Part shown: one piece after another, positions 9,403 to 23,139 of the stretch
Layout: every line of letters starts with the position of its first letter
How positions within the stretch are numbered: position 1 is the stretch's first letter
Source of the DNA: Nakamurella antarctica
GTDB lineage: Bacteria > Actinomycetota > Actinomycetes > Mycobacteriales > Nakamurellaceae
NCBI RefSeq assembly: GCF_003860405.1
Contig: NZ_CP034170.1
Coordinates: 2,604,001-2,668,000 of the forward strand
Direction of reading: 5' to 3'
Length of the DNA: 64,000 nt
Position numbers and translations under genes: made by a program
The notes under the pieces: model-generated
Databases searched by the model: none
Seen by the model: only the letters and a program-made list of their open reading frames with translations
Told to the model about the DNA's origin: nothing

Positions 9403-12400
9403 CTAGCGGTAATCGCGTCCCAGGTCGTAGTCGTCCAACGGCACCGCAGCGCCGGCAGACTGACCGAAACCGTCCGAGGAGTAATAGTTGTCGTCGAAAC
9501 TCGGCAGTGCGTAGGCAGCTGCGCGGGCCTCTTCGGTCGGCTGCACCGTGAGGTTGCGGTACCGATTGATACCGGTTCCGGCCGGGATGAGCTTACCAAT
9601 GATGACGTTCTCCTTGAGGCCGACGAGCTTATCGCTCTTGGCGTTGATAGCCGCGTCGGTGAGGACCTTGGTCGTCTCCTGGAAGGAGGCGGCCGAGAGC
9701 CACGAGTCGGTGGCCAAGGAGGCCTTGGTGATACCCATCAAAGCCGGGCGGCCAGCTGCGGCCTCCAGACCTTCGGCGAGCATCCGACGGTTCTGCGTTT
9801 CGAATTCGCGACGCTCGATGACGGCGCCGGGCAAGAACTCGGTCGAACCGGAATCGATGATCGTGACGCGGCGCAGCATCTGCCGAATGATGACTTCGAT
9901 GTGCTTATCGTGAATGGACACACCCTGCGAGCGGTACACCTGCTGGACCTCGCGGACCAAGTGCAGCTGGACGGCGCGGGGACCCATCACACGCAAAACC
10001 TCGTGCGGGTCGACGTTGCCCTCCATCAACTGCTGCCCGACAACGACGGTGTCGCCATCCTGCAGCAATCGCTCGGAGCCGTCCACGACGGTAGTTGCCA
10101 GACGCTGAGTCTTGGGCAGCTTGTCGTATTCGACTTCTTCGCTTCCGTCATCCGGAACGATGGTGATCTTCAGGAACTTCTCGGTGTCGTCGATCCGGAT
10201 CCGACCGGCGGCGTCCGCGATGGGCGCACGTCCCTTCGGGATACGGGCTTCGAACAACTCCTGCACTCGGGGCAGACCCTGGGTGATGTCTGCGGAACCG
10301 GACGCACCACCGGTATGGAAGGTGCGCATGGTCAGCTGGGTACCGGGCTCGCCGATGGACTGTGCGGCAACAATACCGACTGCCTCACCCACATCGACCA
10401 GTTCACCGGTGGCCAACGAGCGGCCGTAGCACACTGCGCAGGTACCGATGATCGACTCGCAGGTCAACACCGAGCGCACCTTGATGCTGGTGATGCCAGC
10501 GGCGATCGCGTCGTTGACGTGCGAATCCTTCAGGTCGGTGCCGCGCGTGACGATGACGGTGCCATCAGCGGAAACCGCGTCGGAGGACAGGATCCGGGCG
10601 ACCACCGAAGTTTCGGTGAACTCGTCCTTGTTCAGCACCCCACCAATACCCTTGTGCGCGATGGCCAGTTCGGCGCCACGCTCGGTGCCACAGTCTGTAT
10701 CGCGAACGATGACGTCCTGGGACACGTCGACCAGACGACGGGTCAGGTAACCGGACTCCGCCGTACGAAGCGCGGTGTCGGCCAAGCCCTTACGGGCGGA
10801 GTGGGTGTTGATGAAGTATTCCAACACCGAGAGGCCTTCACGGAAAGATGACCGAATCGGACGAGGAATCTGCTCGCCGCGGGAGTTAGCCACGACGCCC
10901 TTCATCCCGGCCAGCGACCGAACCTGAATCCAGTTACCAGCGGCGCCGGCGGCAACCAGGGTGTACACCGGGTTGTCCTTCGGGTAGGCCAGCGGGATCG
11001 CAGCTTCAATTTCCTTCGTGGCAGCTTCCCAAATCCGAACCAGGTCCTCGTTGCGCTCCGGGTGGGACAGGTTTCCGCGCTGGTAAGCCGCTTCCACCTT
11101 TTCCGCCTGCAGATCGAACTTGGCCAGGATCTCGGCCTTCGCCGGGGGGATGATGACGTCGCCGATGGCGATCGTCATACCCGAACGGGTGGCCCAGTGG
11201 AAACCGGCCTCCTTGAGTGCATCAAGGGTGCGGGCTACCAGCGACATCGGGTACCGCTCGGCCAGGTCGTTGACGATCGTCGCCTGACGCTTCTTCGGCA
11301 TCTCTTCGTTGATGAAGGGATAGTCCGCGGGAAGCAACTCGTTGAACAGCACGCGCCCCAGTGTGGTGTGCGCGATCCAGGGATCGCCCGCAGTCCAGTC
11401 TTCGGGCATGACTACTTCAGGCAGCGGCACAACATCTTTCAGGCGGATCTTGATCGGGGTCCGGACGCTGATCTGCTTCAAGTCCAAGGCCATCAAAGCT
11501 TCGGCGGTGGACGAGAATGTGCGCAGTTGGCCAGCGGCTTCGTCAACCGAACCGTCTTGGATGTGCTTGTTGCCTACCGCGTTGTCGTCCCAGCCGCACA
11601 GGAAGTACAGACCGGTGACGAGGTCGAGGGATGGCATTGCGAGCGGCTTGCCGGATCCGGGGGACAAAATGTTGTTGCTCGAGAGCATCAACACGCGAGC
11701 CTCGGACTGGGCCTCGGCGGACAGCGGCAGGTGGACTGCCATCTGGTCACCGTCGAAGTCGGCGTTGAACGCGGCGCAGACCAGCGGGTGCAGCTGGATC
11801 GCCTTACCTTCGACGAGCATCGGCTCGAAGGCCTGGATACCCAAGCGGTGCAGGGTGGGTGCACGGTTGAGCAGCACCGGGTGCTGGGAGATGACCTCTT
11901 CGAGGACGTCCCACACCTGGCTGCGCTGACGCTCGACCATGCGCTTGGCGCTCTTGATGTTCTGTGCGTGGTTGAGGTCAACCAAGCGCTTCATCACGAA
12001 CGGCTTGAACAGCTCGAGGGCCATCAGCTTGGGCAGACCACATTGGTGCAGCTTGAGCTGCGGCCCGACGACGATGACGGAACGACCGGAGTAGTCCACG
12101 CGCTTGCCGAGAAGGTTCTGACGGAACCGGCCCTGCTTGCCCTTGAGCAGATCGGACAGCGACTTCAGTGGACGGTTACCCGGTCCGGTCACTGGCCGGC
12201 CACGGCGACCGTTGTCGAACAGTGCGTCGACGGCCTCCTGCAGCATCCGCTTTTCGTTGTTGACGATAATTTCCGGTGCGCCGAGGTCCAGCAGTCGCTT
12301 CAACCGGTTGTTGCGGTTGATGACACGGCGGTACAGGTCGTTGAGGTCGGAGGTAGCGAAACGACCTCCGTCGAGCTGCACCATGGGGCGCAGATCCGGG

Positions 12401-13362
12401 GGGATGACCGGGACGCAGTCGAGAACCATGCCGAGCGGTGAATTCTTCGTCGCCTGGAACGCTGCGACGACGCGGAGCCGCTTGATGGCGCGGATCTTGC
12501 GCTGGCCCTTACCGTTCTTGATGGTGTCACGAAGGCTCTCGGCCTCTGCGTCGATATCGAAATCGGCGATCAGCTTCTGCAGTGCCTCGGCGCCCATGCC
12601 AGCTTCGAAGTACTCGCCGAAACGGTCGTGGAGTTCGCGGAAGAGCACCTCGTCGATGATCAGTTCACGCGGGGTCAGCTTCTTGAACGTGGTCAAGACC
12701 TCGTCAAGACGGTCGATGTGACGCTGCGCGGCGTCGCGAATATGACGCTGTTCGCGCTCTCCACCCTCGCGCACCTTGCGGCGTACGTCGGACTTGGCGC
12801 CCTCAGCTTCGAGTTCGGCCAGATCAGTTTCGAGCTTCTTGGCGCGCGCGTCGATGTCGGCGTCGCGATCGTCTTCCATCCGCTTACGCTCGACGCCCAT
12901 CTCAGCTTCGATGGTCGGCAGATCGGTGTGCCGCAGCTCCGTGTTCACCGAGGTGATCAAGTAAGCCGCGAAGTAGATGATCTTCTCGAGGTCTTTCGGA
13001 GCCAGGTCGAGCAAGTAGCCCAACCGGCTCGGGACACCCTTGAAGTACCAGATGTGGGTGACGGGAGCGGCGAGCTCAATGTGGCCCATCCGCTCACGGC
13101 GCACCTTAGCGCGGGTGACCTCGACGCCACACCGCTCGCACACGATGCCCTTGAAGCGGACACGCTTGTACTTGCCACAGGCGCATTCCCAGTCGCGGGT
13201 CGGACCGAAGATCTTCTCGCAGAAGAGTCCGTCCTTTTCCGGCTTCAGGGTGCGGTAGTTGATCGTTTCCGGCTTCTTAACCTCGCCGTGCGACCACGCG
13301 CGGATGTCCTCGGCAGCAGCGAGGCCAATACGCAACTCATCAAAGAAGTTGACGTCCAGCAC
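9403..13362 (-). CDS. rpoC: DNA-directed RNA polymerase subunit beta'
   Basis: The beta' subunit forms the clamp and half of the RNA polymerase active site. The 1319-residue product starts at GTG 13362 with [15 protein letters not shown], typical of actinobacteria. It contains the N-terminal zinc site ([19 protein letters not shown]), the catalytic magnesium motif [12 protein letters not shown], and the second zinc-binding cysteines around [20 protein letters not shown]. The C-terminus ends normally. It follows rpoB by 143 bases that contain a long hairpin and has a terminator downstream. Confidence 0.97.
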   Translation of the reverse strand: MLDVNFFDELRIGLAAAEDIRAWSHGEVKKPETINYRTLKPEKDGLFCEKIFGPTRDWECACGKYKRVRFKGIVCERCGVEVTRAKVRRERMGHIELAAPVTHIWYFKGVPSRLGYLLDLAPKDLEKIIYFAAYLITSVNTELRHTDLPTIEAEMGVERKRMEDDRDADIDARAKKLETDLAELEAEGAKSDVRRKVREGGEREQRHIRDAAQRHIDRLDEVLTTFKKLTPRELIIDEVLFRELHDRFGEYFEAGMGAEALQKLIADFDIDAEAESLRDTIKNGKGQRKIRAIKRLRVVAAFQATKNSPLGMVLDCVPVIPPDLRPMVQLDGGRFATSDLNDLYRRVINRNNRLKRLLDLGAPEIIVNNEKRMLQEAVDALFDNGRRGRPVTGPGNRPLKSLSDLLKGKQGRFRQNLLGKRVDYSGRSVIVVGPQLKLHQCGLPKLMALELFKPFVMKRLVDLNHAQNIKSAKRMVERQRSQVWDVLEEVISQHPVLLNRAPTLHRLGIQAFEPMLVEGKAIQLHPLVCAAFNADFDGDQMAVHLPLSAEAQSEARVLMLSSNNILSPGSGKPLAMPSLDLVTGLYFLCGWDDNAVGNKHIQDGSVDEAAGQLRTFSSTAEALMALDLKQISVRTPIKIRLKDVVPLPEVVMPEDWTAGDPWIAHTTLGRVLFNELLPADYPFINEEMPKKRQATIVNDLAERYPMSLVARTLDALKEAGFHWATRSGMTIAIGDVIIPPAKAEILAKFDLQAEKVEAAYQRGNLSHPERNEDLVRIWEAATKEIEAAIPLAYPKDNPVYTLVAAGAAGNWIQVRSLAGMKGVVANSRGEQIPRPIRSSFREGLSVLEYFINTHSARKGLADTALRTAESGYLTRRLVDVSQDVIVRDTDCGTERGAELAIAHKGIGGVLNKDEFTETSVVARILSSDAVSADGTVIVTRGTDLKDSHVNDAIAAGITSIKVRSVLTCESIIGTCAVCYGRSLATGELVDVGEAVGIVAAQSIGEPGTQLTMRTFHTGGASGSADITQGLPRVQELFEARIPKGRAPIADAAGRIRIDDTEKFLKITIVPDDGSEEVEYDKLPKTQRLATTVVDGSERLLQDGDTVVVGQQLMEGNVDPHEVLRVMGPRAVQLHLVREVQQVYRSQGVSIHDKHIEVIIRQMLRRVTIIDSGSTEFLPGAVIERREFETQNRRMLAEGLEAAAGRPALMGITKASLATDSWLSAASFQETTKVLTDAAINAKSDKLVGLKENVIIGKLIPAGTGINRYRNLTVQPTEEARAAAYALPSFDDNYYSSDGFGQSAGAAVPLDDYDLGRDYR

Positions 13363-13394
13363 TGAATGTTGTCCCTATCTTTTAATCTTCAGGT

Positions 13395-13422
13395 GAACGG
13401 GCCGCGTCACGCATACCCGTTC
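13395..13422 (-). promoter_or_regulatory. Small stem-loop before rpoC
   Basis: A perfect 7-base inverted repeat (GAACGGG at 13395-13401, CCCGTTC at 13416-13422) lies between the large rpoB-rpoC hairpin and the rpoC start. Its role is unknown; it may help shield or process the 5' end of an rpoC transcript. Confidence 0.4.
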
Positions 13423-13435
13423 GGGGGTGTCTTAC

Positions 13436-13497
13436 CTTTTTCCCAGGTGGCGCCGGATGTCGATGTCGACAGCCCGGCGGCCACCCGGGGTAAAAAG
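13436..13497 (-). promoter_or_regulatory. Long hairpin in the rpoB-rpoC spacer
   Basis: Beginning nine bases after the rpoB stop, two arms pair over about 20 positions: CTTTTTCCC with GGGGTAAAAAG on the outside and GGTGGC/GCCGG with CCGGC/GCCACC inside, with small bulges. There is no U-tract on the 3' side in the coding direction, so it looks more like a processing or partial attenuation element than a full terminator. Confidence 0.6.
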
Positions 13498-13505
13498 CAG
13501 ACTAT

Positions 13506-16979
<3,474 letters not shown>

Positions 16980-17469
16980 GATTCGTCCTTCCAAGGACAT
17001 GCGCCGTCTGTATCTTCACTTTTCTGGCGGCCGCAGCGAGGTGCGTTACCACGGCCTGGTAGATCTGTGGTGCTGTAAATCTGAAGCTGTTCTTCCGAAA
17101 CTGCCTTCGCTGTCTGCTGACACTCGCTCTGATGACCGCTGACCAGGCAAGTCGTCGTTGTGCGAGCACAAGGGTGACTCAAGGGTCGAGGGGCTTCAGC
17201 ACGAGGGCAGCACAAAGAGGGCAGCGCAAAGTTCCAGCATAGCGACGGCAAGCAACTATGTCCACTCATCGGGCCTGTGACCCGCTACACTGCTGCCTCC
17301 CCTGCCCTGGGGTGGTGCGCAGCGGGCACATCCTCTTCCCTGATCAAGCGGGGGCCGCGAAGCCTTGGTAATCGCGCTCGAGTCGTAGAAAGAGCTGGTC
17401 AGAACCGGCAATGAGTGGACCGACTTTGCTGAAACCAAGCCTGAACCCTGAGCGTCGATTCGTCAAGAC
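16980..17469. other. Gene-free interval upstream of rpoB
   Basis: About 490 bases between rpoB and the 3' end of the FAD oxidoreductase. It should hold the rpoB promoter, but I see no unambiguous core promoter. Open frames here have no family resemblance. Confidence 0.5.
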
Positions 17470-18959
17470 TCACACGCTGCGCGAGTCCTTTCCGTGACCT
17501 GTTCGCTTCGCGTTCCGCACCCCCAAATCCGGCGCGGCCTGCGCAAACACATCTTTCAGGGCAGTTTTTGCCGCCAGATACCCGGCCATCCCGTTCACAC
17601 CCGGACCCGGCGGTGTCGATGACGAACACAGGTACACCCCGGAAGGGGGGTACGCCACGGGGTACGGCTTAGTATGGGCCGCTTCAGCAACTGCCGGATG
17701 CTTACCTCACCAGCGCTGAAGTCGCCGCCGATGTAGTTCGGGTTGTAGTCGGCCAGGCCTGCGGCGGTGACGCTCCTACTGCTGACGATGACGTCGCGGA
17801 AGGCGGGCGCGAATTCTTCGATCCGTCTGATGATCGGCTCCGTCATATCCAAGCCGCTGCCCGATGGCACATGGCAATACGCCCAGAGCGTCGAAAAGCC
17901 CTGCGGTGCGCGCCCCGGATCGCAGATCGAAGGCTGCGACAGCAGGACGTAAGGCTTCTCCGGAACCCGCCCGGCAGCCACATCCGCTTCGGCCGCAGCT
18001 ACCTCCGCCCGACTGCCGCCCAGGTGCAGGGTGGGGGCCGCCGCGAGTTGCGGGTCTGCCCATGGGACGGGTCCGGACAGCACGAAGTCGACCTTTGCCG
18101 CGCCGTCCCCGTACCGGAAGCCTTTGAGGGTTCGCCGATATTTGTCCGGAAGCCGCGAGCCGGCAATGTCGAGCAGCCCTCTCGGGGCGACGTCGAGCAG
18201 AACGACCTTCGCGCGTCCTAACTCGGCGAGATCCGTTACCAGCACGCCCGTTTCGACCGTTCCCCCATGCTCGAGGATGTCGTCGATCATCGCGTTGGCG
18301 ATCGATACCGAGCCGCCGATGGGGACCGGCCACCCTACGGCGTGGCCCAGGGTGGCGAGCAGCAGGCCAGCGCCGGAAGTGGCGAGGCTGGGCATCGCAC
18401 CGATGGAGTGCGCGTTGACCCCGGACAGCATCGCGGGCGCAACGTCACCACGAAATCGCATGTTCCACGCCGGGCTGCCCTGCTCCAACACCCGCAGCCC
18501 GAACAGCGCGGTCGTAACCGGGTGACGCGGGAGCTGCAACAACTGATTCGAAGTGAACTCGACAATGTCGCGGTACCGGCCCACCAGGGGATTAAACAGT
18601 CTGCGCCAGGAGTCGCCGTCGACGCCCAGTTCAGCCGCCGTCCGGTCCAGGTCCTTGTACGCAATTCCGGATACCCCCTGCCGTAGCGGATGGGCATAGG
18701 AGATCTCCGGCACGACCAACTCGATGCGGTTGACGAGCTCGAAATCTCGGAAAAAGGGCGACACCAACGCCAGCGGATGCACCGCGGAGCAGATATCGTG
18801 CACCGCGTCGGGCATCATCAACTCGGTCGTTCGCAGCCCGCCGCCGAGGGTAGGCGCCTGCTCCAGAACGGAAACCTTCAGTCCCGCTCGGGCCATCGTC
18901 ACAGCCGCTGCAAGCCCGTTGGGCCCGCTCCCGACGACGACGACATCAGGGTCGCTCAC
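17470..18959 (-). pseudogene. Phytoene-desaturase-like FAD oxidoreductase, frameshifted near the C-terminus
   Basis: The product is a flavoprotein of the phytoene dehydrogenase/NAD(P)-FAD oxidoreductase family. From GTG 18959 it starts MSDPDVVVVGSGPNGLAAAV, a dinucleotide-binding GxGxxG fold, and runs in frame with conserved [14 protein letters not shown] to about 17640. There the frame changes: the expected ending [20 protein letters not shown], which carries the second FAD-contact motif, continues in another frame to a stop at 17470. Restoring one G in the run at 17637-17640 (minus strand CCGGGGTGTAC) would rejoin the two. Without it the protein is 454 residues with a junk tail. It is a true frameshift or a homopolymer sequencing error. 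The substrate is unknown. Confidence 0.85.
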
Positions 18960-19032
18960 GCGGTGCTGCCGCTGTCGGTGTTCACCCTTGTAAAGGTACG
19001 CAACCGGGGAGGCGCTCGGTGGGCCACATCTG

Positions 19033-19095
19033 CGCCGAGCGGTGCGCTGTTACGAGAATCTCGGCGGATTTCTTCGCACAGCCCACCGCTCGGCG
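19033..19095 (-). terminator. Inverted repeat downstream of aguA
   Basis: A perfect 12-base inverted repeat (CGCCGAGCGGTG at 19033-19044, CACCGCTCGGCG at 19084-19095) encloses a smaller CGAGA/TCTCG hairpin at 19054-19064. It lies 13 bases past the aguA stop and fits a factor-independent terminator without U-tract. Confidence 0.5.
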
Positions 19096-19107
19096 ATAGG
19101 GGAGCAA

Positions 19108-20139
19108 CTAGGCGGGCTGCTGCTGCGTGATGCAGTGGATTCCCCCGCCGCGGGCGAATAGCTCCCGCGCATCAACCGAAACCACCGTGCGTCCCGGATA
19201 GGCGTCGGCGAGGATCCCCGCGGCCGCGTCGTCGTGCGGGTCGCCAAAGGAGCACGCGATGACGCCGCCGTTGCAGACCAGGTGGTTGACGTAGCTGTAG
19301 TCGACCGGGCCGTGCTCGTCGCGCAAGGTCTGGGGCGCCGGCAGGGAAAGGATCTCCCAGTCCGGAAGGTCAGCCGTCAACCTGGCACGCAACTCGGCGC
19401 TGACGGTGTAGTCGGGGTGACTGCTGTTTCGCTGGTCGTGGAGCAATACAGCGCTGGAGTCGGCAGCAGTGGCCAACAGATCAACATGGCCGCGCGTGCC
19501 GAACTCGTCATAGTCCCTGCTCAGACCGCGTTCGAACCAGACAACCGTGGAAGCGCCGATGGTGCGGGAGAGTTCTGCCTCCACCTGCTGGCGGGTCCAA
19601 TCCGGGTTGCGTCCCGCGCCGCGCTGAACGGTCTCGGTGACCATCACCAGGCCGGCGCCGTCCACGTGGATCGCGCCGCCCTCGTTCACCATCGGGGAGC
19701 TGACGATGGTCGCGCCCGCCCACTCGGCGACCTGACGGGCCACCTTTGCGTCCTTCTCCCAGCTCGCCCAGGACTGCTGCCCCCAGCCGTTGAACACCCA
19801 ATCCACGGCACCCAGGGTCCCGGTGGCTTGGTCGATGACGAAGCTGGGGCCCATATCGCGCATCCAGGCGTCATCGAGCGGACAGCAGAGCAACTCGATG
19901 TCGCCGCTCAGCCACTTCCTCGCGACCTCCAGTGCCGCCGGATCCACGACCATCTTCACCGGCTCGAACTCAGCGACGGCGTGCGCTACCGAGGTCCATG
20001 CCGCGCGCGCCGCGTCAGCTTCTGCCGCAGTCTCCCCCAGCGTGTACCCACTGCTGGGCCACGCCATCCAGGTCGCGGCGTGGGGCGCGGTCTCTGCCGG
20101 CATCAACCACCGGGGCGCATCCTCTGGTGGTGGGGTCAC
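19108..20139 (-). CDS. aguA: Agmatine deiminase
   Basis: Converts agmatine to N-carbamoylputrescine and ammonia in the cytoplasm. The 343-residue product belongs to the peptidyl-arginine deiminase fold: WPSSGYT near the N-terminus, DDAWMRDMGPSFV with acidic substrate-binding residues, NEGGAIHVDG, the histidine region GHVDLLA, and the catalytic cysteine in GGGIHCITQQQPA (about Cys336). Length matches the family. The GTG start at 20139 overlaps the aguB stop by four bases (GTGA), so the two-step agmatine pathway is translationally coupled. Confidence 0.93.
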   Translation of the reverse strand: MTPPPEDAPRWLMPAETAPHAATWMAWPSSGYTLGETAAEADAARAAWTSVAHAVAEFEPVKMVVDPAALEVARKWLSGDIELLCCPLDDAWMRDMGPSFVIDQATGTLGAVDWVFNGWGQQSWASWEKDAKVARQVAEWAGATIVSSPMVNEGGAIHVDGAGLVMVTETVQRGAGRNPDWTRQQVEAELSRTIGASTVVWFERGLSRDYDEFGTRGHVDLLATAADSSAVLLHDQRNSSHPDYTVSAELRARLTADLPDWEILSLPAPQTLRDEHGPVDYSYVNHLVCNGGVIACSFGDPHDDAAAGILADAYPGRTVVSVDARELFARGGGIHCITQQQPA

Positions 20140-21101
20140 TGCGCGATTCCCGCGACCGGCACCGACAGGGCGCCATACGTCTCAGGCCTGCGGGTACGAA
20201 GGAACGGGAATAGATCGAGCCAGTCCCTGCGCATGTCCAGATCCAAATCTGCCAACAGCACCGCCTCTGTATCCCGAGGGGCCTGCGCCAGAATCCGACC
20301 GTACGGATCAACGATGAATGACGAACCGTAAAACTCTACCAATCCCTCGTGCCCGATCCGGTTGGGGACGGCGATGAACACACCGTTGGAGATCGCGTGA
20401 CCGACGATGACCTGCTGCCACAGCGGCTGCGTGTCGAAGGCCGGGTGGCCCGGTTCCGACCCGATCGCGGTCGGGTAGGCGAGCAGGTCGGCGCCGCCCA
20501 ACGCGTATATCCGGGCCACCTCGGGGAACCACTCGTCCCAGCAGGTCGGCAGCCCCACGCCCACGTCGCCCAGATCCGAGAAACGGTGTACCGCATAGCT
20601 TTCCGGATTAGCCGGGCCGGGGCGGAAGAACTTGTCCTCGTAATAGCCCTCGGTGACAGGGATATGCAGCTTGTGGGTGCGCGCCACCAACTCCCCCGCC
20701 GGGTTCACCACGAACGCGGTGTTCAGGCCCAACCCGTCAGCTGCGTCGGCCTTTTGGTACAGCGAGGCGTGCACCAGCACCTCGTGGCGCGCAGCGGCGG
20801 CGGTCGCAAAAGCGAAAGTCGGACCCGTCATCAGGTCTTCGGCGATGTCGCTAGCCACACCTGTCGGCAGCGTATCGGCCGGGTACCGGGACAGCGTCAA
20901 CTCAGGCAGGAAGACGATCTTTGCGCCGCCGTCCGCGGCCTGGCCAATTGCGCCGGTCAGTACGTCGACCAATTCCGCCGGGTCAGCGCGCCACCGGTGT
21001 TGCACAAGGCCCACCCGAAGCGATCCGCGTTCGGGGTCGTGCACCCTCGCCGGCGAATCGTACGCGGCAGCCGAGGTGATCACCGGCATTGAGGAAGTCA
21101 T
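20136..21101 (-). CDS. aguB: N-carbamoylputrescine amidase (nitrilase superfamily)
   Basis: Hydrolyses N-carbamoylputrescine to putrescine, CO2 and ammonia. I start at ATG 21101 (321 residues), preceded by TGGAGA; the longer open frame upstream has no conserved residues. The nitrilase catalytic triad is visible: Glu67 in VFLPELTLSRYP, Lys144 in THKLHIP and Cys187 in GLPTCWDEWFPE. The substrate is inferred from the coupled agmatine deiminase. Transcribed behind a TetR regulator with a 34-base gap. Confidence 0.92.
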   Translation of the reverse strand: MTSSMPVITSAAAYDSPARVHDPERGSLRVGLVQHRWRADPAELVDVLTGAIGQAADGGAKIVFLPELTLSRYPADTLPTGVASDIAEDLMTGPTFAFATAAAARHEVLVHASLYQKADAADGLGLNTAFVVNPAGELVARTHKLHIPVTEGYYEDKFFRPGPANPESYAVHRFSDLGDVGVGLPTCWDEWFPEVARIYALGGADLLAYPTAIGSEPGHPAFDTQPLWQQVIVGHAISNGVFIAVPNRIGHEGLVEFYGSSFIVDPYGRILAQAPRDTEAVLLADLDLDMRRDWLDLFPFLRTRRPETYGALSVPVAGIAQ

Positions 21102-21135
21102 GTGAGGTTCTCCATCCATTATTGATGGTTGGAAT

Positions 21136-21699
21136 CTACCCGTCGCCAGGGTGGCCAAAGCCCATAATCGCGGCGCGCATCGCCGCCACCGGATCGAAAT
21201 GCATCTCATTCATTGCCATCTGATCCACTACGAGACCGTTGGCGTAGGAAAGGAGCCAACGGGCTCGGCGCTCAACATCATCTGTGATGCCTGCGCGCCG
21301 CAGCAGTCGTTCCATGGCTCCGCACCAAAGTTCGTTCGTTGCAACCACACTGGCGTGCAGTGACGGGTCGATGGCCGCCTCGGTAAACATCACTGCGGCA
21401 GCGCCCGCGACGGTGATTCCGGGGCCGAGCGTCATCTTCATGCTGAAACCTAAGGCCTGGATCAAGCCCTCGATATCGGACACCGGGGCAGCATCAACAG
21501 AGGAAATTGTTGCCTCGATCAGCTCGGCGAGACGCCCGAAAGTTGCGGTGGTTAAATCGGCCCGAGTGCGAAAGTAGTTGGACGTGGTCCCAGCGGGTAC
21601 CGCGCTTTGCAGATCGACGGCTCGGTGTGTGAGGCCCCGGATACCGCCGCGTGCCACGACCGTAATAGCCGCGTCTAGCACTTCTTCCCTGCGTCCCAT
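21136..21699 (-). CDS. TetR/AcrR-family transcriptional regulator
   Basis: A 187-residue one-component repressor. ATG 21699 is preceded by GGTGGGG; a longer frame would run back into the rplL terminator. The N-terminal helix-turn-helix is LTHRAVDLQSAVPAGTTSNY followed by FRTRADL, typical of the family; the C-terminal two thirds is the variable ligand-binding domain. It heads the tetR-aguB-aguA transcription unit and so probably senses agmatine, a polyamine or a related metabolite. A TetR gene also follows rplL in M. tuberculosis, though divergently placed. Confidence 0.88.
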   Translation of the reverse strand: MGRREEVLDAAITVVARGGIRGLTHRAVDLQSAVPAGTTSNYFRTRADLTTATFGRLAELIEATISSVDAAPVSDIEGLIQALGFSMKMTLGPGITVAGAAAVMFTEAAIDPSLHASVVATNELWCGAMERLLRRAGITDDVERRARWLLSYANGLVVDQMAMNEMHFDPVAAMRAAIMGFGHPGDG

Positions 21700-21730
21700 A
21701 ACCCCACCTTCCCAAGTTCCCACTATAGAA

Positions 21731-21767
21731 AAAAGGGGCGGACCCGAATACCGGACCCGCCCCTTTT
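21731..21767 (-). terminator. Terminator downstream of rplL
   Basis: A perfect 11-base stem (AAAAGGGGCGG at 21731-21741, CCGCCCCTTTT at 21757-21767). On the minus strand the 3' arm ends in CGCCCCTTTT followed by TTCTAT, giving a good U-rich tail 49 bases after the rplL stop. It isolates the rplJL operon from tetR. Confidence 0.9.
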
Positions 21768-21815
21768 CGTGGTGCGGCACTACTAACTCCGGCTAGCCGG
21801 AGTGTGAACAACGAA

Positions 21816-22202
21816 CTACTTGACGGTGGCCTTGGCGCCGGCCTCTTCGAGCTTGGCCTTGGCTGCCTCTGCAGCGGCCTTGTCGACCTTCTCCAAGATT
21901 GCCTTCGGAGCGGCGTCAACCAGGTCCTTGGCTTCCTTGAGTCCCAGACCGGAGACGAGCTCGCGGACGGCCTTAATGACCTGGACCTTCTTCTCGCCAG
22001 CGGACTCGAGGATGACGTCGAACTCGTCCTGCTCGGCTTCGGCCTCGGCCGGAGCAGCAGCGCCACCGGCGGCGGCAACGGCAACCGGAGCGGCCGCGGT
22101 CACGCCGAAGGTGTCTTCAAACTGCTTGATGAACTCGCTGAGCTCAATCAGGGTCAGTTCCTTGAAGGCTTCGAGCAATTCGTCGGAGGAGAGCTTTGCC
22201 AT
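21816..22202 (-). CDS. rplL: 50S ribosomal protein L7/L12
   Basis: L7/L12 forms the flexible stalk that recruits translation GTPases. The 128-residue product has the N-terminal dimerisation helices ([20 protein letters not shown]), an Ala-rich hinge around residues 40-58 and the C-terminal domain ending [14 protein letters not shown]. Normal length. Follows rplJ by 89 bases. Confidence 0.97.
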   Translation of the reverse strand: MAKLSSDELLEAFKELTLIELSEFIKQFEDTFGVTAAAPVAVAAAGGAAAPAEAEAEQDEFDVILESAGEKKVQVIKAVRELVSGLGLKEAKDLVDAAPKAILEKVDKAAAEAAKAKLEEAGAKATVK

Positions 22203-22291
22203 GATGGCGTCCTTTCAATACAACGCCCGCGATGCGGGTAGTCGGTGTGGTGTCAGATCGGGCTGAACTGACTTAGGTGGAACGTGTCAGC

Positions 22292-23002
22292 TCAGGCCTG
22301 GTCGGCCGGGGCCTCGGTGCTTGCGGCTTCTGCCTGCTGAACTTCCTCGTTGGGGACTTCTTCAGCAGGAATGTCTCCACCAGGAATGTCTGCAGCGGGA
22401 GCGTCAGCGGCGTCGACAGTTTCATCGACTGATGCAGCTTCGCCTGCTGCATCTTCGGCCTCGGCGCCATCGGGGAGGGTCTCCCCAGCTTCGGCCTTCT
22501 TGTCCGCGAGAGCCTGGGCAAGCCGGGCCATCTGGGACGGAAGCTGAGCGAAGAGAACAGCAGCCTTCGTCAGGTTGCCCTTCATTGCGCCAGCGAACTT
22601 GGCCAAGAGAACCTCGCGGCTCTCCAAATCTGCCAGCTTCGCAACATCGGCGACCTGGAGCGGCTTGCCATCAAGCACACCGCCCTTGATCACCAGAAGC
22701 GGGTTGGTCTTAGCGAAATCACGAATGGCCTTGGCCGCTTCGCTGGGCTCGCCCTTCACAAATGCGATGGCCGTCGGACCGATGAGCAGGTCGTCGAGAC
22801 CTTCCACTCCGGCGTCGGCGGCTGCGCGCTTGACGAAGGTGTTTTTGGCGACGGTGTAGCTGGTGGTCGAACCGAGGTCGCGGCGAAGCTGCGTGAGCTG
22901 CTTCATCGTGAGGCCACGGTATTCGGTGATGACTGCGGCCGAGGAGGTGCGGAATTCTTCCGCGATCTCGGCGACGGTCGCAACCGATTGTGCCTTTACC
23001 AT
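22292..23002 (-). CDS. rplJ: 50S ribosomal protein L10 with acidic C-terminal extension
   Basis: L10 anchors the L7/L12 stalk and often regulates its own operon. The start is ATG 23002 with AAGGAGACG upstream, beginning [17 protein letters not shown]. The first 175 or so residues are a normal L10 ([34 protein letters not shown]). The product is 236 residues because of a 60-residue tail rich in Glu, Asp, Ala and Pro after the L7/L12-binding helix. The tail has repeats such as [16 protein letters not shown]. The tail's function is unknown. Preceded by a hairpin-rich leader. Confidence 0.95.
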   Translation of the reverse strand: MVKAQSVATVAEIAEEFRTSSAAVITEYRGLTMKQLTQLRRDLGSTTSYTVAKNTFVKRAAADAGVEGLDDLLIGPTAIAFVKGEPSEAAKAIRDFAKTNPLLVIKGGVLDGKPLQVADVAKLADLESREVLLAKFAGAMKGNLTKAAVLFAQLPSQMARLAQALADKKAEAGETLPDGAEAEDAAGEAASVDETVDAADAPAADIPGGDIPAEEVPNEEVQQAEAASTEAPADQA

Positions 23003-23031
23003 CTCGTCTCCTTCCTTGAAATCTGTGCGTC

Positions 23032-23119
23032 CCGATAGCGAAGAGCTATCGGCCACTGAAAATAGGCTGCAGAGGGCTTGGACAAAGAAAAACGCCCCGG
23101 CGCGGTGGCACGGGGCGTG
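23032..23119 (-). promoter_or_regulatory. rplJL leader with terminator-like hairpin
   Basis: On the minus strand an 8-base GC-rich stem (ACGCCCCG 23119-23112, CGGGGCGT 23100-23093) is followed directly by TTTTCTTT, the pattern of an intrinsic terminator, 91 bases before the rplJ start. A second perfect 8-base stem (CCGATAGC/GCTATCGG, 23053-23046 with 23039-23032) follows, ending 30 bases before the ATG. L10 leaders with attenuation are known in other bacteria; this one fits that layout, but I have not matched the consensus. Confidence 0.6.
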
Positions 23120-23139
23120 AAATATCGCTGATCAGCGCA

